A stretch of 64,000 bases of DNA from Berberis thunbergii (GCA_003290165.1 QNQO01002047.1:1-64000), one strand, 5' to 3'. Shown: positions 11,766 to 22,475, counted from the first letter of the stretch. The notes: a model not told the origin generated them from the letters alone. A program made the numbers and translations.

Positions 11766-12230
11766 GGGTTGGCTGTAGACCAGAGGACTTCACCTGTGGA
11801 AGCATGCAGTGCAAGTATGAAATTTGAGCAATTGTTGTTAATAATGTTTTATACACCTTATTCCCATAGTGGCGGCTCCTCAGGAACCTCCCCCACTTAA
11901 ACCACGGGGACCAGCTACCTATATATATATATAGAAATATAAAGTTAATTCTTTAAATCAGACGTAGGTAATAAAGATGAAAATGAGCAAGATTCACAAA
12001 CCTTATAGAACACCAAATAGTGTTTCCATTATCACGGTCTAGAGCCCAAGCAAATCATTTTTTTGCACTGTTACAACAATATCACGTTTTGTCCCATTGA
12101 CAACTACACTGAGCATCTTGGGTGCTTCTCCAAAATTGGCATCTAGGTTAGGACCAGGAAGGCGAGGGTTGACAAATTGTTCTAGCAAAAACCATCGGTC
12201 ATAGTCTCCTAGACCAATCATGAGTAGGTC
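11762..12230 (-). pseudogene. Polyvinylalcohol-dehydrogenase-like (PQQ propeller) fragment a
   Basis: The minus strand encodes two separated exons of a plant PQQ beta-propeller protein annotated elsewhere as polyvinylalcohol dehydrogenase. The upper exon (12,215-12,000) reads NPRLPGPNLDANFGEAPKM then NGTKRDIVVTVQKNDL, a typical block of this family. The lower exon (11,905-11,765) is degraded but aligns with the better copy at 41,640-41,880. Most of the gene is missing and frames are broken, so no protein is expected. Confidence 0.7.
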
Positions 12231-12517
12231 ACCGACTATTGTTGGAGCTACTTTTTATGTTTCAAATGTTTTGTTTCTGTCAAGGAAAATATGTAAGTAC
12301 GTAAATTGTTTAGTGATTAGATGCAAGCGACATGCTATCTTAATATATATTGCTTCGACTTTTTTTTTAACAGCAACAAGACTTGCATCCAAGCTCCATT
12401 ATAAATATTTATCACTATTATTATGTATTATACTTTTGTCTTTGCATCTATTGCACTAATAGATTCTCTTTTTATAGAAGATTGGGAACATTTTGATAGC
12501 GAAAAGAGAATAATTGA
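12231..12517. other. Non-coding stretch, nothing recognised
   Basis: AT-rich sequence without a credible frame, RNA gene or duplicate elsewhere in the window. Confidence 0.35.
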
Positions 12518-13055
12518 ACAAATTAACAATTCTCTGAAAGCTAGAACTTGTAGAGAGAGTGAATCCATTCATATATCAAATGGAAGCGAGGGCAAGGTCA
12601 TGGGACTACAACATACATCAGTGGGTACTAATTGTACTACCGTGGATAAACACATGGGCAATTTAGGCCCATGGAGGATAATTGTGAAAAAAAATACTGA
12701 AAATTCTCGCAGCGATTGTTGGACGAGAATCGAACCCACGATATCTAAAGCGCAAGGTCGTGGGACTAAAACATACATCGGTGGGTACTAATTGTATTAC
12801 TGTTCATAAGCACATGGGCAATTTAGGCCCATGGAGGATAATTGTGAGAAAAATACAGAAAATTCTAGCAGCAATTATTTCTCGAGATTCGAACTCACGA
12901 TATCCAGGGAGCAATGCTTTGATACCATAATAAATTGTCAATTATCTAAAAGCTCGAACTTGTAGAAAGGGTGAATATTCTTATAACTATACTGTAAATT
13001 CACACGATACTACTGTGGATAAACACATAGACAATTTAGGTCCATGAATAATTGG
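12518..13055 (-). mobile_element. TRIM-like small LTR element with internal repeats
   Basis: Two related segments (from about 12,518, AACAATTCTCTGAAAGCT.., and 12,937, GTCAATTATCTAAAAGCTCG..) flank a short non-coding interior. Next to the right one, the plus strand has GCTTTGATACCA (12,919-12,930), the reverse complement of a tRNA-Met-type primer-binding site. Short size, no coding and this site fit a terminal-repeat retrotransposon in miniature. The interior holds two diverged repeats of about 150 bp (12,590-12,740; 12,760-12,900), each with GGGCAATTTAGGCCCATGG. Ends and target duplication are unclear. Confidence 0.45.
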
Positions 13056-13592
13056 AATGGGTTTAATATTTCAATAATAAGCTTTATTTCTGTAATTATG
13101 AGGTTCCTAACTTTCTTGATTGAGAATATTGTATCTCCAAACAACAACTCGTACAATGAATAAAATATCATAACGCGTAACTCTTAACTAATGGGAATTT
13201 CATCTGGATTGATAAAAAAGGCTTCCCAGGCAGTCTCACGGTTGCAAATTCCTTGTGTAATTCAAAGTGACATATACGACTCTTCTTGGAAAATCATGAA
13301 ACTTAGGATGTGTTTGGTTGCATGGAATCCTATGCCATGAGAATTCACGAGAGGACTCCTATATTTTAGGTTAATTTGAGGTATCACTCCACACACTCCA
13401 AAAAGGTGTTTAAAGAGGGGGGCAACATTGTATTTTCCCCCACTCAGGCGGGGAAACCAGCCCCTCTCATCTCACACACAGTTGGCACCTCTTGGAGGTT
13501 CAAACAAAATATTCAGAACCCAAAATTGTCCATAGCCCATAACCAATTAAGGCCTGATACAAAATAGTAAAGCCCATTTGACCTAATCCCGA
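13056..13592. other. Non-coding stretch, possible old MITE debris
   Basis: No gene was recognised. The string TGTGTTTGGTTGCATGGAATCC near 13,311-13,332 (GTGTTTGGTTGCATGGAATC) resembles ends of common plant MITEs, but no matching inverted end was found. Confidence 0.3.
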
Positions 13593-13601
13593 TCTTTTTT
13601 A

Positions 13602-14195
13602 GGGAGTTGCTACGTGTATCGACTATTTGGCTAAGTTGCACCGGTAGTTTGAGATGTTTCGACTTTGTTACACCAGTAGTTTGGGATGTTTTGACTTTAT
13701 TGCACCAACTTATTTTTTTTAATAAAAAATCATTTGGTGCGAAATTTTTCTCATTCCGGAACGTTGATTGATTATTGAATGAAATAACAATAGTAACCAT
13801 CATCTATAAACATAAAACTAAAATTCAGTCACGCATTGTTTAAGTTTCAGTGTGTTCATTAACCAACAGGAGGTTGACAAAACCAATACGTATTAAAAAT
13901 AAAAAAAAAGATAAAAAAAATTTATAAATCATTACACAATTTTCAAAATTGTTGCAACTATTATATCAAATTTCAAAAATTTGCATTCAAAACCTAAAAA
14001 ATCTGACATCCAAACATTTACATTAGAAATCCTTTATACAAAGTCCCCAATCAACAATATGAGTAATGTATCTTGTCCATTTTAGGCTTAGCATTAAGAA
14101 AATTTGGTTGGGTAGACCAAGCAATTTTTAAAAGCTAAATCTAAAATATAAAGTTTGGGTCATCTAGCCAAACAGTCGGGTACGCGTAGTAACTT
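13602..14195. mobile_element. Non-autonomous Mutator-like element (MULE-MITE), 594 bp
   Basis: The ends form imperfect terminal inverted repeats of about 32 bp: GGGAGTTGCTACGTGTATCG.. at the left, and reading inward on the minus strand from the right AAGTTACTACGCGTACCCG..; both run to GACTRTTTGGCTA. Exact 9-bp target duplications TCTTTTTTA flank it (13,593-13,601 and 14,196-14,204). A 9-bp duplication is the mark of Mutator-type insertion. It has no coding capacity. Confidence 0.8.
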
Positions 14196-14280
14196 TCTTT
14201 TTTAAAAACAAACTTGGTTTTTATTGGATCATATCATCCGACACAAGCCTATAAGTTTAGCTAGTACATTTAAAAATAAA

Positions 14281-14795
14281 ATCATCATCATCATCAAAGC
14301 CTATTCTCGATATTTTCGGGGTCGGCTACATGGATTTTGGTTCTCCAAGCAATGCGGTCTTCCCACATATCCTCGCCTAATCCAAGCTCAATGATATCCT
14401 CATTCACCGCCTTCATCCAAGGTTTCAACGATCGTCCCTTCCATCTACACCCTCCATTAACTTGCCAATCTAGACATTTTTTAATTGGCGCCGTGCTTGG
14501 TCTCCTCTGCACATGACCAAACCAAGTTAAACGTCTTTCTCTAATTTCGTCCTCTATGGGCGCTACACCTAAGTATCTCTTAATATTCTTTCATTTCAAG
14601 TTTTATCCTTACGAGTTTTACCTCACATCCACCTTAACATACGCATTTCTGCTACTGTCATCCTATGCGTATGTTGTCCCGTAGTAGCCCAACATTCTGA
14701 ACCGTATAGCATGGCTGGTCGAACAATTGTCTTATAGCATTTCCCTTTTTGCCTTGCAGGCATCCTTTTATCGCATTATACTCCTGATGTCATTC
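14281..14795 (-). mobile_element. 5'-truncated LINE, 3' end of reverse transcriptase ORF
   Basis: The minus strand encodes a frame-broken C terminus of a non-LTR reverse transcriptase: AMLYGSECWATTGQHTHRM, VAEMRMLRWM, then WFGHVQRRPSTAPIKKC and a closing basic segment. Order and motifs match plant LINEs of the RTE-like kind. The element ends on the minus strand in a GAT trinucleotide repeat (plus 14,281-14,296), a tail form known for RTE elements. Frameshifts and stops show it is dead. Confidence 0.8.
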
Positions 14796-15295
14796 TCCAT
14801 TTCAACCAACGACCCAATTTTTTTTCCTTTTACATTTAAAAATAAAATAAAATTTTGGGTCGTTGACCATTTTTATTTATTTATGAAATCATACTTGAAG
14901 GCTACGTGACTGATTAAAATTAATAATAATAAATGTTAAATAAATAAGTTGAGGACGAATGAGATGGGCCGGATTGAAAAACTTTATCTCAGTCCCATCT
15001 CAATCTAAATCGTGATGAAATGAGATCCGTTCGATCAAATCCCAAAAGAACTCGGGATGGAATGCCGACCCTAACATTAGATCTGTAGAATTGGACTGGA
15101 AAGTTGAAACCGGTTGTTACCTGGGTGTCTTGTGTGGTTGAGACATTTAGGTGAACACTGAAGAGTCAAGTTTTGTTAGTTTGAAACTGAAGATTCTTGT
15201 TTCCAGTTGAGTGTGTAGAAATAAAAAAGTGTTATGACGTGAAGAAGAAAGTTGAGCACCAAGAGAAGATATGGCACACTTCACTTCACTAATAG
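14796..15295. other. Non-coding stretch, nothing recognised
   Basis: AT-rich, with no credible frame, RNA gene or duplicate within the window. Confidence 0.35.
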
Positions 15296-15299
15296 AAAC

Positions 15300-15374
15300 A
15301 GGGTTCACCAAATTTGGACTACGTCCACGAACTGTTGCAAATATTTACTAAGAAGAGAATTGTACAAGTGTTAA
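15300..15374 (-). mobile_element. LTR fragment (same family as 28,205-28,503)
   Basis: About 75 bp are nearly identical to 28,429-28,503, the outer end of an LTR that begins TGTTAACACTTG on the minus strand. Only this end is present here. Confidence 0.5.
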
Positions 15375-16753
15375 CAACACTCTACTAAAGGAATTTTTAC
15401 AACAAAGATAATTTTTTCATTAAAATTCTCTATATTTCTCAAGCTTTTCCAATCTAGAATGGGATACTTTCTAACGGATTCTTGGTCCCCTTTGTAGCCA
15501 AAAGAAACAAGATTTTTGGCAGCCTTTGAAGACTTCAATGTGGATATGTGGCAGCCATTGAAGACCATCTAGAATACAACAATTGAGGACAATGGAAGAA
15601 CTTAGTTGATGATATTAGGTAAGGTAGGTGGTGTTAGGCATGAAAATGACTTTGTTGTGGTTTTTTTTGTGGGAATTGATGTATGCCTCATTGTAGGCTT
15701 TGTTGTGGGCTTTGTTTGATAAAAATGGGTTAAAAACCTTTACGTCTTGTGAGCTTGAAAATATCCACGAGCCTTGACTTTTGACTTTGACTTTTCCTAA
15801 AAAATTTCAAGATGATGAGATGTACATTTTTTCCATGTTATTATGTCCATTTGTGCATATTTGATGATTAACACTTAAATTCTGCTATACACAAAGCACA
15901 CGAAATGAGAGCATTTTATTTATTAACAAAACATATTATATAGTTATGAGCCTAAAATGTATTATTTATAAACCTATCATCATTATAGTTAGTGTCAAAG
16001 CCAAGTGGTAGGCCCAATGAATGGTGTTGGTTGTGCCAGGTTGTGTCCCTCACATTTAGACAGTCGTCTGAGGGGAGATTCAAAAATAATGATTGAAACT
16101 ATTCTAAAACCGAATCCTTTTATTCGGTTCAAAGGCAGTCACTATAGCAAATGGTATCACATGGCTAGATCTAATTTATTTGAGCCTAAAATTTCCCACA
16201 TTTGCGGGGGTGGGTTAGTGGGGACAATATTAGTTGTCTGATAGTTGGTTTATAGTTGATATTAGAACGATTCCATTCTAAAGTGGTGGGATTGAAACAC
16301 CTACTGAAAATGCATCTAGCCCATAGGTGTGCCTGAGAGTGGGTTATAGTTGGTATCAGAATTGGGTACGAAACCGTTTTAAGGTCGTGGCAAAACGAGT
16401 TTGGAAGCTTATTATTTGAATTTTCGAAATAAAGGTGGGGAATTACAGTTGGTATTAGAGTTAAGAACCAAACTGGGAACGACTTATTCTCACTTGAGTA
16501 TACGAACTGAAGTACTTGGACAAACTACTAAAAAGATTATACATTCTCACCATCCTCGGTCTTCATCTCCCCAATCTTCAGTGTGCAAACAAATTCAAAT
16601 GCTACAAAAAATAGAAAACTACTAAAAGAATTTGTGTTTCACTTACTTCCAATCCATAAAAAGTTTGACGACTCCCATAATAAGTGACCACAAATATTTG
16701 AATGTTTCAATAAACTTAAGCTACAATACATATTCAAAGTAGAATAGAGTCAT
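15375..16753. other. Non-coding stretch, nothing firmly recognised
   Basis: A weak A-box-like AAGCCAAGTGGTAGG near 15,999 hints at a tRNA-derived SINE, but no convincing B box follows. The line GAGCTTGAAAATATCCACGAG near 15,749 is shared with 28,134, so part of this stretch is probably old LTR-element interior. Short open frames look fortuitous. Confidence 0.35.
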
Positions 16754-17014
16754 TGACGCAGGGCAGAATAGCGATTATTCTGCAGGCTAATAGAAACAGA
16801 TAATTGAAAGGGAAGAACAAAGAAGATTACCCAAAAACACAGAGAAAATAATTCTAATGTTTAATCAAATTACTCAAATCAAAGGTATCTCTCAAATCAG
16901 CCCACAAGCCGGGCTTTATAGCTAAAACTCATCAATATTGAAATTTTACCAAAAATGGAAACACCCCAATAATCATGCTAAAACAAAATACGTAATAAAA
17001 GAAATATACTGCCA
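16754..17014 (-). mobile_element. Truncated inverted LTR (solo-LTR family of 10.85 kb)
   Basis: This is the reverse complement of the right half of the solo LTRs at 11,140-11,398 and 58,780-59,034, beginning TGACGCAGGGCAGAATAG. It is cut off at 17,014. Confidence 0.8.
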
Positions 17015-17459
17015 CATATATACACATTGTAAATATTAGTCAGATTTTGAAAAAAATGTATGGCGGAGGTTACAAAAAATCTATAATTGAAAGAACATAT
17101 AGGTATGATTTTATAAGGTGCCAAATATGTTTAATTTAATTAATGTACATTGTATAACAACGTGCAAAACACTACATTATGTTGATTTTTATTTGATAAA
17201 TGGCTAAGGGCGAGCTCATATATTTAGTTATATTTGTAAGCTAGTGATTTGAGTCGATTTTATAAGAAGCAGATCTTGAAAATTACGAAATACTAGGAAG
17301 AGTACAAGACTTTTGTAGAAATACTGGCACCTGTGCATTATCTCTTCATATCCTTTACAGTGTTATTTCTGCAATGGAAAGTTATTATCTCCAAAACAGC
17401 AATTCACTTTAAAAACTTTTCAGGAACACAGTAGATTGGTGTTGCCATCTGCCACCAAG
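17015..17459. other. Non-coding stretch, nothing recognised
   Basis: AT-rich spacer between the LTR fragment and the tRNA-like sequence; no gene, repeat or RNA seen. Confidence 0.35.
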
Positions 17460-17530
17460 GTCGTTGTAGTATAGTGGTGAGTATTCTGGCCTGTCATGTG
17501 GGTGAACTGGGTTTGATCCCCGGAATGGCA
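17460..17530 (+). tRNA. tRNA-Asp(GUC)-like gene, probably degenerate
   Basis: The sequence follows plant tRNA-Asp closely: GTCGTTGTAGTATAGTGGTG (acceptor and D arm with A box), anticodon loop CTGTCAT carrying GTC, and T arm CTGGGTTTGATCCCCGG (B box). The acceptor stem has a mismatch at its base (GTCGTTG against GAATGGC) and the anticodon stem has a G-G mismatch and wobble pairs. Function is therefore doubtful. It stands about 55 bp from the second MIR395 hairpin. Confidence 0.7.
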
Positions 17531-17583
17531 CAGCTTACAGCTACTTTAACAACTTAATTACTGGATCATCCACTATGATCAGA

Positions 17584-17688
17584 TGGCACCAGGAGTTCCC
17601 CCAAACACTTCAGTACATCGATAGTTTACTCTTCTTACTAATAAATCGAAGTAATACTGAAGAGGTTGAGGGAACTCTAGGGGACTCC
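17584..17688 (-). ncRNA. MIR395: MIR395 precursor 2
   Basis: Minus-strand hairpin with the same exact mature miR395 at 17,613-17,593. This is the most diverged precursor: the star arm reads GAGTTCCCTCAACCTCTTC and the loop differs from the others, yet the mature 21 nt are unchanged. That pattern points to selection on the mature sequence. Upstream TATA at 17,745-17,753; the tRNA-Asp-like sequence lies just downstream. Confidence 0.9.
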
Positions 17689-17744
17689 TTATTTACCCAT
17701 TTCAGTTCTAGTCACTGTTTAATTAACAGAGGAAGCTGCAGTAG

Positions 17745-17753
17745 TATTTATAG
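17745..17753 (-). promoter_or_regulatory. TATA box of MIR395 precursor 2
   Basis: CTATAAATA on the minus strand, about 57 bp upstream of the hairpin, in the position matching the other precursors. Confidence 0.55.
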
Positions 17754-18614
17754 CTAATGAACTGAGGTTCTTTCGGTATGTACTTGGCTGTAACTTCTGA
17801 CTAGTGGCCTTCAGAATAGGGGGACCAGATGCATGAAAAAGAACAGGAGATAAAGCAGTGTACAATGAACCTAGACGTCTTTGCGGATCTGAACATATGA
17901 TGATTACTGTGTACATTCGAAACAACAATTTGAGTGGCTGAAAGGTTTCATCATTAGCTAAACTTCACATCTACTTTCTCGTGCCTGTACAATTTGTATC
18001 AGACCATAAGGTCCCATTGAATTGCTATAAGCCATCTTTTGATGTAACTAGAGCACAGTTTGGTTGTCTTTGCAGGATAATGCTATATATACAACTGTAA
18101 ATGGTAAGAAATACAAGTTATTTCACTTGAGACGATGAATGTTGTAAGAAATACCATGTCTTACTTATAAGTTTCACTTGTCTACAGTTTTCATTGTATT
18201 TCTAACTATGAACTTATATAAGCGTTGAGTAATCAACTAAAATCTCAGCGGCCAAGGGATTAATATATCTGTCAGCCCTATACAAAATTGTGCAAATTAT
18301 TACGTACACTGCAAACAACTTTCACTGGCCTTCAAACTTCATTTAAGAGAGGAGAAGTGCATGATTAAAGGAGGGACGTACGGTATACCAACAGAGCTAC
18401 GTAATTGTTTAAGTACATGATCAGCATCTGCATCATTGTTTCAGATGTACATGCTTAATGTTTTCAGCTCATTCAATGCAAGAGGCTGAAACACCATGGG
18501 ATTGATTAGGCTTTAGCCATTAGGCATATTTTGTTAAAGAGCTAGTGTTTGCTAATCATTCATGGATTATGCAATTTGACATAGTAATTTATTGATCTGT
18601 AAATTGCCTATTTT

Positions 18615-19330
18615 AGATGGTCACTGGACCAGTTGCAGTGCCATTTCTTGGGTTGGCTATGGACCATAGGACTTCACCTGTGGAAGCACGCATTACCACC
18701 CATCCAACTGCAGTGGTAGTTTTCAATGACAGTTCAAATGTAAAGTTAAAGTGACCACTGTTAGCTATGTTCGTATAAACCAATTAACTTTCCATCAGTG
18801 GCGGCTTTCCAGGTACATCCTTCAGTTAAGCCAACTGCGCCAGCAACCTACAGAGAAATCTTTATCACTCAAAAGGCTCTTAATGGAGCAGAGAAGGAGG
18901 ACTCTACCACAATGCATATGGGAAACTAAATTAGACTAGAAATTTGAAGGGAACACCCAAAACTTACAGTGGACCATAGGACTTCACCTGTGGAAGCACG
19001 CATTACCACCCATCCAACTGCAGTGGTAGTTTACATTTATAGTGCAAGTGTAAAGTTTAAAGTCATGACTGTTAACTATGTTTGTATAAACCAACTTTCC
19101 GTTAGTGGCGGCTCTCCAGGTACATCCTTCAGTTAAGCCGCCTGCACCAGCAACCTACAGAGAAATCTTTATCACTCAAAAGGCTCTTAATGGAGCTGAG
19201 AAGGAGGAGTACTCTACCACAATGCATATGGGAAACTAAATTAGACTAGAAATTTGAAGGGAAACACAAAACTTACAGTAGACCAAACAATATTGCCATT
19301 GTCGCGGTCTAGACCAAACAATCTTGTTTT
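18615..19330 (-). pseudogene. Dehydrogenase-like fragments b, tandemly duplicated
   Basis: Two tandem pieces of about 320 bp (18,640-18,968 and 18,969-19,290) each carry minus-strand remains of the PQQ propeller gene: a block meaning VVMRASTGEVLW and the following intron, then a short exon with LFGLDRDNGN at 19,330-19,295. Frameshifts abound. The arrangement matches 37,900-39,300, where the second repeat is split by an insertion. Confidence 0.65.
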
Positions 19331-19903
19331 TAGTTAATTTCAAGAACAAAAATAACACTAGAGATATCCTCTTATAGGGTGTAAAGATACATTATCATCT
19401 GAAATTGGACCTTCTAAGTCTCTGAAAAGGTGGAAGTCAAATTTTATGGACAACTCATTTGAAGGGAGACACATAAACAATGAACCATTCACACTTGGCC
19501 CTAGCAAACAATATGTGTTTTCCCGTAGGATATTTTTCTTTTGAAAGTTTTTTATAGTTTCCCATAATCTAGTTCTTAATGAGGCTCATCATTAACCAAA
19601 TATAGTAATCACTAACTTGATTTTGAATCCCCATTTTGAATTAGGATTCAAATTAAGAAGGCGTTTTGAATTATTAATTAGAAGCAAAGAATGGAACCAT
19701 GTCATTCCTATAGTTAGGCAGGTGCTCTTCCTCATTATGCGCTTACAAACTCTATAAATTTACATTGAAAATTTTAAATTAAGGTAGTGAATCGCCATTA
19801 GAGAAAAAATATTTTTTTGTTAAAAAAACCAAAAAAGAACACTTACATGCAGCTACCCTCTGGAACTTATGGGATGATTAGCCATACAAAAATATAATTA
19901 TCT

Positions 19904-20012
19904 GGTGGCACCAGGAGTTCCCCCAAACACTTCAGTAACTACATATGTTTTACTCTGCTTAGTAGTGAAAACAGTGGTACTGAAGGTATTGAGGGAACTC
20001 TAGGGGACACCT
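19904..20012 (-). ncRNA. MIR395: MIR395 precursor 3
   Basis: Minus-strand hairpin with the exact mature miR395 at 19,935-19,915 and star arm GAGTTCCCTCAATACCTTC. It is nearly identical to precursor 4 (39,878-39,986), as expected from the segmental duplication. Upstream TATA at 20,095-20,107. Confidence 0.92.
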
Positions 20013-20094
20013 AATGAAATCTTCCTTTTTTTCTAGCTCTTCTACTAGTGATCACTGTTTTGATTAACAAGGGAAGCTACACAACTATTTATAG

Positions 20095-20107
20095 ATAGCT
20101 AGTCAGG
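20095..20107 (-). promoter_or_regulatory. TATA box of MIR395 precursor 3
   Basis: TATCTATAAATAG on the minus strand, about 85 bp upstream of the hairpin. Confidence 0.6.
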
Positions 20108-20443
20108 TTTAATTTGAGATCCCTCTGGTATACATGGTAGTGGGATTCAGAATTGGGACCAAATTGCATCAAGAGATCCAGGAGATAAGGGTGTGTACAT
20201 TGAACCTAGACTTGTTTGTAGAATGGGGTGGTAGAGAATAATACCATTAAGTGGCCAAAAGGTTTTTGATACCATATCTCTATGACCTTTCCTTGACTTA
20301 ACACTCCCAATCTACCTTTTCATTTGATTTCTGTGAAAAAAATCTCATATGAAATTCGCTACACCTGTACAGTTTGTCTTCAAATGATACTAAGCTTAAT
20401 TTCTAAAATAGTTAATTATACACTAATAATGTTTTGTTTGCAT

Positions 20444-20677
20444 CAGGTCCTGTAACGGTAGCTAATAATATTTTGTTTGCGGGATCTGATGATCCGTAAT
20501 AATATGCTATATATGCAATGGACACGACAACCTATGGACTGCGGACACAGGTGCCTCCCGTTCATGGTGGCATGGTTGTGAGTGATGGATGCATTTGCTT
20601 GGGGAATGGATATAAATCGAGTCCTGCAGCACCTTACACAGCAGGGATCTCATTCCTTGCTTTCTGCATTTCCTAAA
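20444..20677 (+). pseudogene. Dehydrogenase-like fragment c, inverted last exon
   Basis: The plus strand encodes the C-terminal exon: GPVTVANNILFAGSDDP, a stop codon, then MDTTTYGLRTQVPPVHGGM, CLGNGYKSSPAAPYTAG and ISFLAFCIS followed by a stop. The same exon lies on the minus strand in the better copy (41,433-41,690), so this one has been inverted. It begins the left arm of a large inverted repeat centred near 21,157. Confidence 0.8.
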
Positions 20678-20835
20678 TTTAATCTTATTGAAGTACCTTT
20701 ACAAGTACCAAACAAGCAATAAGGAATCCTTGTTTCATTGCAAGATAATTTGATTGTTAGCAGAATACTTATGACCTTGATAATTGCCATTTGTATCCTA
20801 ACATCAGCTATGAATATTATCAGTAGTTGAACACT

Positions 20836-21143
20836 CACTACAACAAATTGGAATATTTGTAATAACTTAAAAAATAGTAACACTTTTGAGCTATTACAAT
20901 CCATCAAACACTTTCAAATCAAAACTAAATTTAGTCAACAAAATGAAAAATAACTACAAAAAAAAATGATACAATAAATTAGATCACCATGAATAACATT
21001 ACTTGTAAGCCCATACTATTTGTGGTGATACAATTATTGAATCACTTTGTTTGTGAAAATGTGTAAAATTGCTTTGTGGATTGTTATTGCTCAAAAGTGT
21101 TACTATTTTTGGATTGTTACAAAAATGTCAATTTGGTGTAGTG
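20836..21143. mobile_element. CACTA-type MITE A
   Basis: About 308 bp with ends CACTACAACAAATTGG and CAATTTGGTGTAGTG. ATA follows its right end and also precedes the matching MITE at 40,394, consistent with an original 3-bp ATA duplication. Non-coding; a short frame inside is fortuitous. Confidence 0.8.
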
Positions 21144-21168
21144 ATAGTTATGTAAAAATTTCTCATTG

Positions 21169-21474
21169 CCTACCAAATTGGCATTTTTGTAACAATCTAA
21201 AAAATAGTAACACTTTTGAGTTATAACAATCCACAAAGCAATTTTACACATTTTCACAAACAAAGTGATTCAATAATTGTATCACCACAAATAGTATGGG
21301 CTTACAAGTGATGCTATTCATGGTGATCTAATTTATTGTATCATTTTTTTTTGTAGCTATTTTTCATTTCATTGACTAAATTTAGTTTTGACTTGAAAGT
21401 GTTTGGTGGATTGTAATAGCTCAAAAGTGTTACTATTTTTTAAGTTGTTACAAATATGCCAATTTGGTGTAGCG
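21169..21474. mobile_element. CACTA-type MITE B, inverted relative to A
   Basis: About 306 bp ending GCCAATTTGGTGTAGCG. Its left end is damaged (TACCAAATTGGC without the CAC). It corresponds to MITE D at 40,964-41,273, which keeps both ends and its target duplication. Confidence 0.75.
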
Positions 21475-21613
21475 AGTGTTCAACTACTGATAATATTCAT
21501 AGCCGATGTTAGGATACAAATGGAAATTATCAAGGTCATAAGTATTCTGCTAACAATCAAATTATCTTGCAATGAAACAAGGATTCCTTATTGCTGGTTT
21601 GGTACTTGATATA

Positions 21614-21815
21614 TAGTGTCTCCATTATCATGGTCTTGAGCCCATGCAAATCCATTTTTCAGCACTGCAATAAGAAGTTCCCGCTTCGTTTTATTCAGAA
21701 CTTGACTAAGCATCATTGGCGCCTCCTCCAAATCAACATCTGGGTTAGGACTAGGAGGGCAACCAGGGGTTGATAAATTATTACAAGCAGAAAACCATAG
21801 GTCATACCATTTTAC
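21614..21815 (-). pseudogene. Dehydrogenase-like fragment d, cut by copia LTR
   Basis: The minus strand reads KWYDLWFSACNNLSTPGCP, PSPNPDVDLEEAPMM and NGFAWAQDHDNGDTI, a single exon of the PQQ propeller gene. Its 5' side is cut at 21,815 by the copia-1 LTR. Its 3' side is cut at about 21,613 by the palindrome breakpoint. The copy at 41,950-42,161 has the same LTR join. Confidence 0.85.
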
Positions 21816-22475
21816 TGTTGAGACAAATACCAATAAAACAATACTAAGGAAATAATCTAAAGCAATAATAAACAAGACACCAAGATTTACGTGGAAAACC
21901 CTTCAATGTGAAGGGAAAAACCACGGGGCAAATCCGAGAGAATCCACTAATCCAATAAAAAGAAGTACAATAACTTCTCAAGCTTTTTTACTCAAAGCTT
22001 GAGTAATACAAGGAGTAAATAACACGGGTTACCTCACAACAGATTAACCCAAAAGCTCCTTCAACTTCTTTTACCAAATCAATCGGCAAAACGAAGTTGA
22101 TATCGCAGCCACGCGTCACATAATCGCGCCCAAAGAATCAGACACAAAGTCACCGTCCACGCGCACACAGCCTTACCAAACACCAAAGAGAATACGATGT
22201 TCTCTGTTGCTTATTCAAGCAACAACTTATCTGAAAACACTATGAATAAAACTCTGTTTTATGCACCTATTTATCCTTATTTGCAGCCACCCGACACCGC
22301 TTCAAATAGAACTTTGTTTCTATTTAATTAACCAGCTGCCAACTCATTCCTTATTCAAAACAAAAACTCTGTTTTTGTTTCTTATTGAAGACATTTTTCC
22401 TTATTCAACCAAACTTGAAATTATGTTTGATTAATTACCAAAGTTGAATCCACCCTAATGGGCTGGATCTCAACA
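21816..22475 (-). mobile_element. Copia-1 3' LTR, composite 2
   Basis: 660 bp, on the minus strand from TGTTGAGATCC to ..GTCTCAACA. It follows a polypurine tract AGAAGGGGAGATT (plus 22,476-22,488). It contains the copia-style GGTTTTTCCCTTCACATTG with GTTTTCCACGTAAATC near 21,885-21,925. It is inserted in a dehydrogenase exon. The 5' LTR of this element is not found. Confidence 0.85.

Larger units (their letters stand above)
17990..20430. repeat. Segmental duplication block, left copy (pairs with 37,225-40,393)
   Basis: Long near-identical runs pair this block with 37,225-40,393. Shared content includes dehydrogenase fragments, the AT-rich spacer and a MIR395 hairpin. The right copy has an extra insertion at 38,346-39,088. 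The duplicate similarity stops at ..TTAATTATACACTA, where an inverted segment begins here and a MITE begins in the right copy. Confidence 0.85.
20690..21613. repeat. Large inverted repeat (palindrome), arms about 440-450 bp
   Basis: Sequence 20,690-21,143 is closely matched by the reverse complement of 21,170-21,613, with a spacer of about 26 bp. Each arm consists of about 145 bp of dehydrogenase 3' flank plus one CACTA-type MITE of about 305 bp. A transcript across it could fold into a very long hairpin. Confidence 0.85.

Noticed and set aside
15993..16070. Possible third SINE (A-box-like AAGCCAAGTGGTAGG)
   Set aside because: No convincing B box at the proper distance and no second copy in the window.
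17719..17928. Minus-strand frame of 69 codons over the MIR395 precursor 2 promoter
   Set aside because: No family resemblance, and it overlaps the TATA box and presumed start of the miRNA transcript.
21403..21609. Short frame of 68 codons spanning a MITE end (also at 41,202 and inverted at 20,650)
   Set aside because: It runs across a CACTA MITE end and non-coding flank; similarity among copies reflects duplication.
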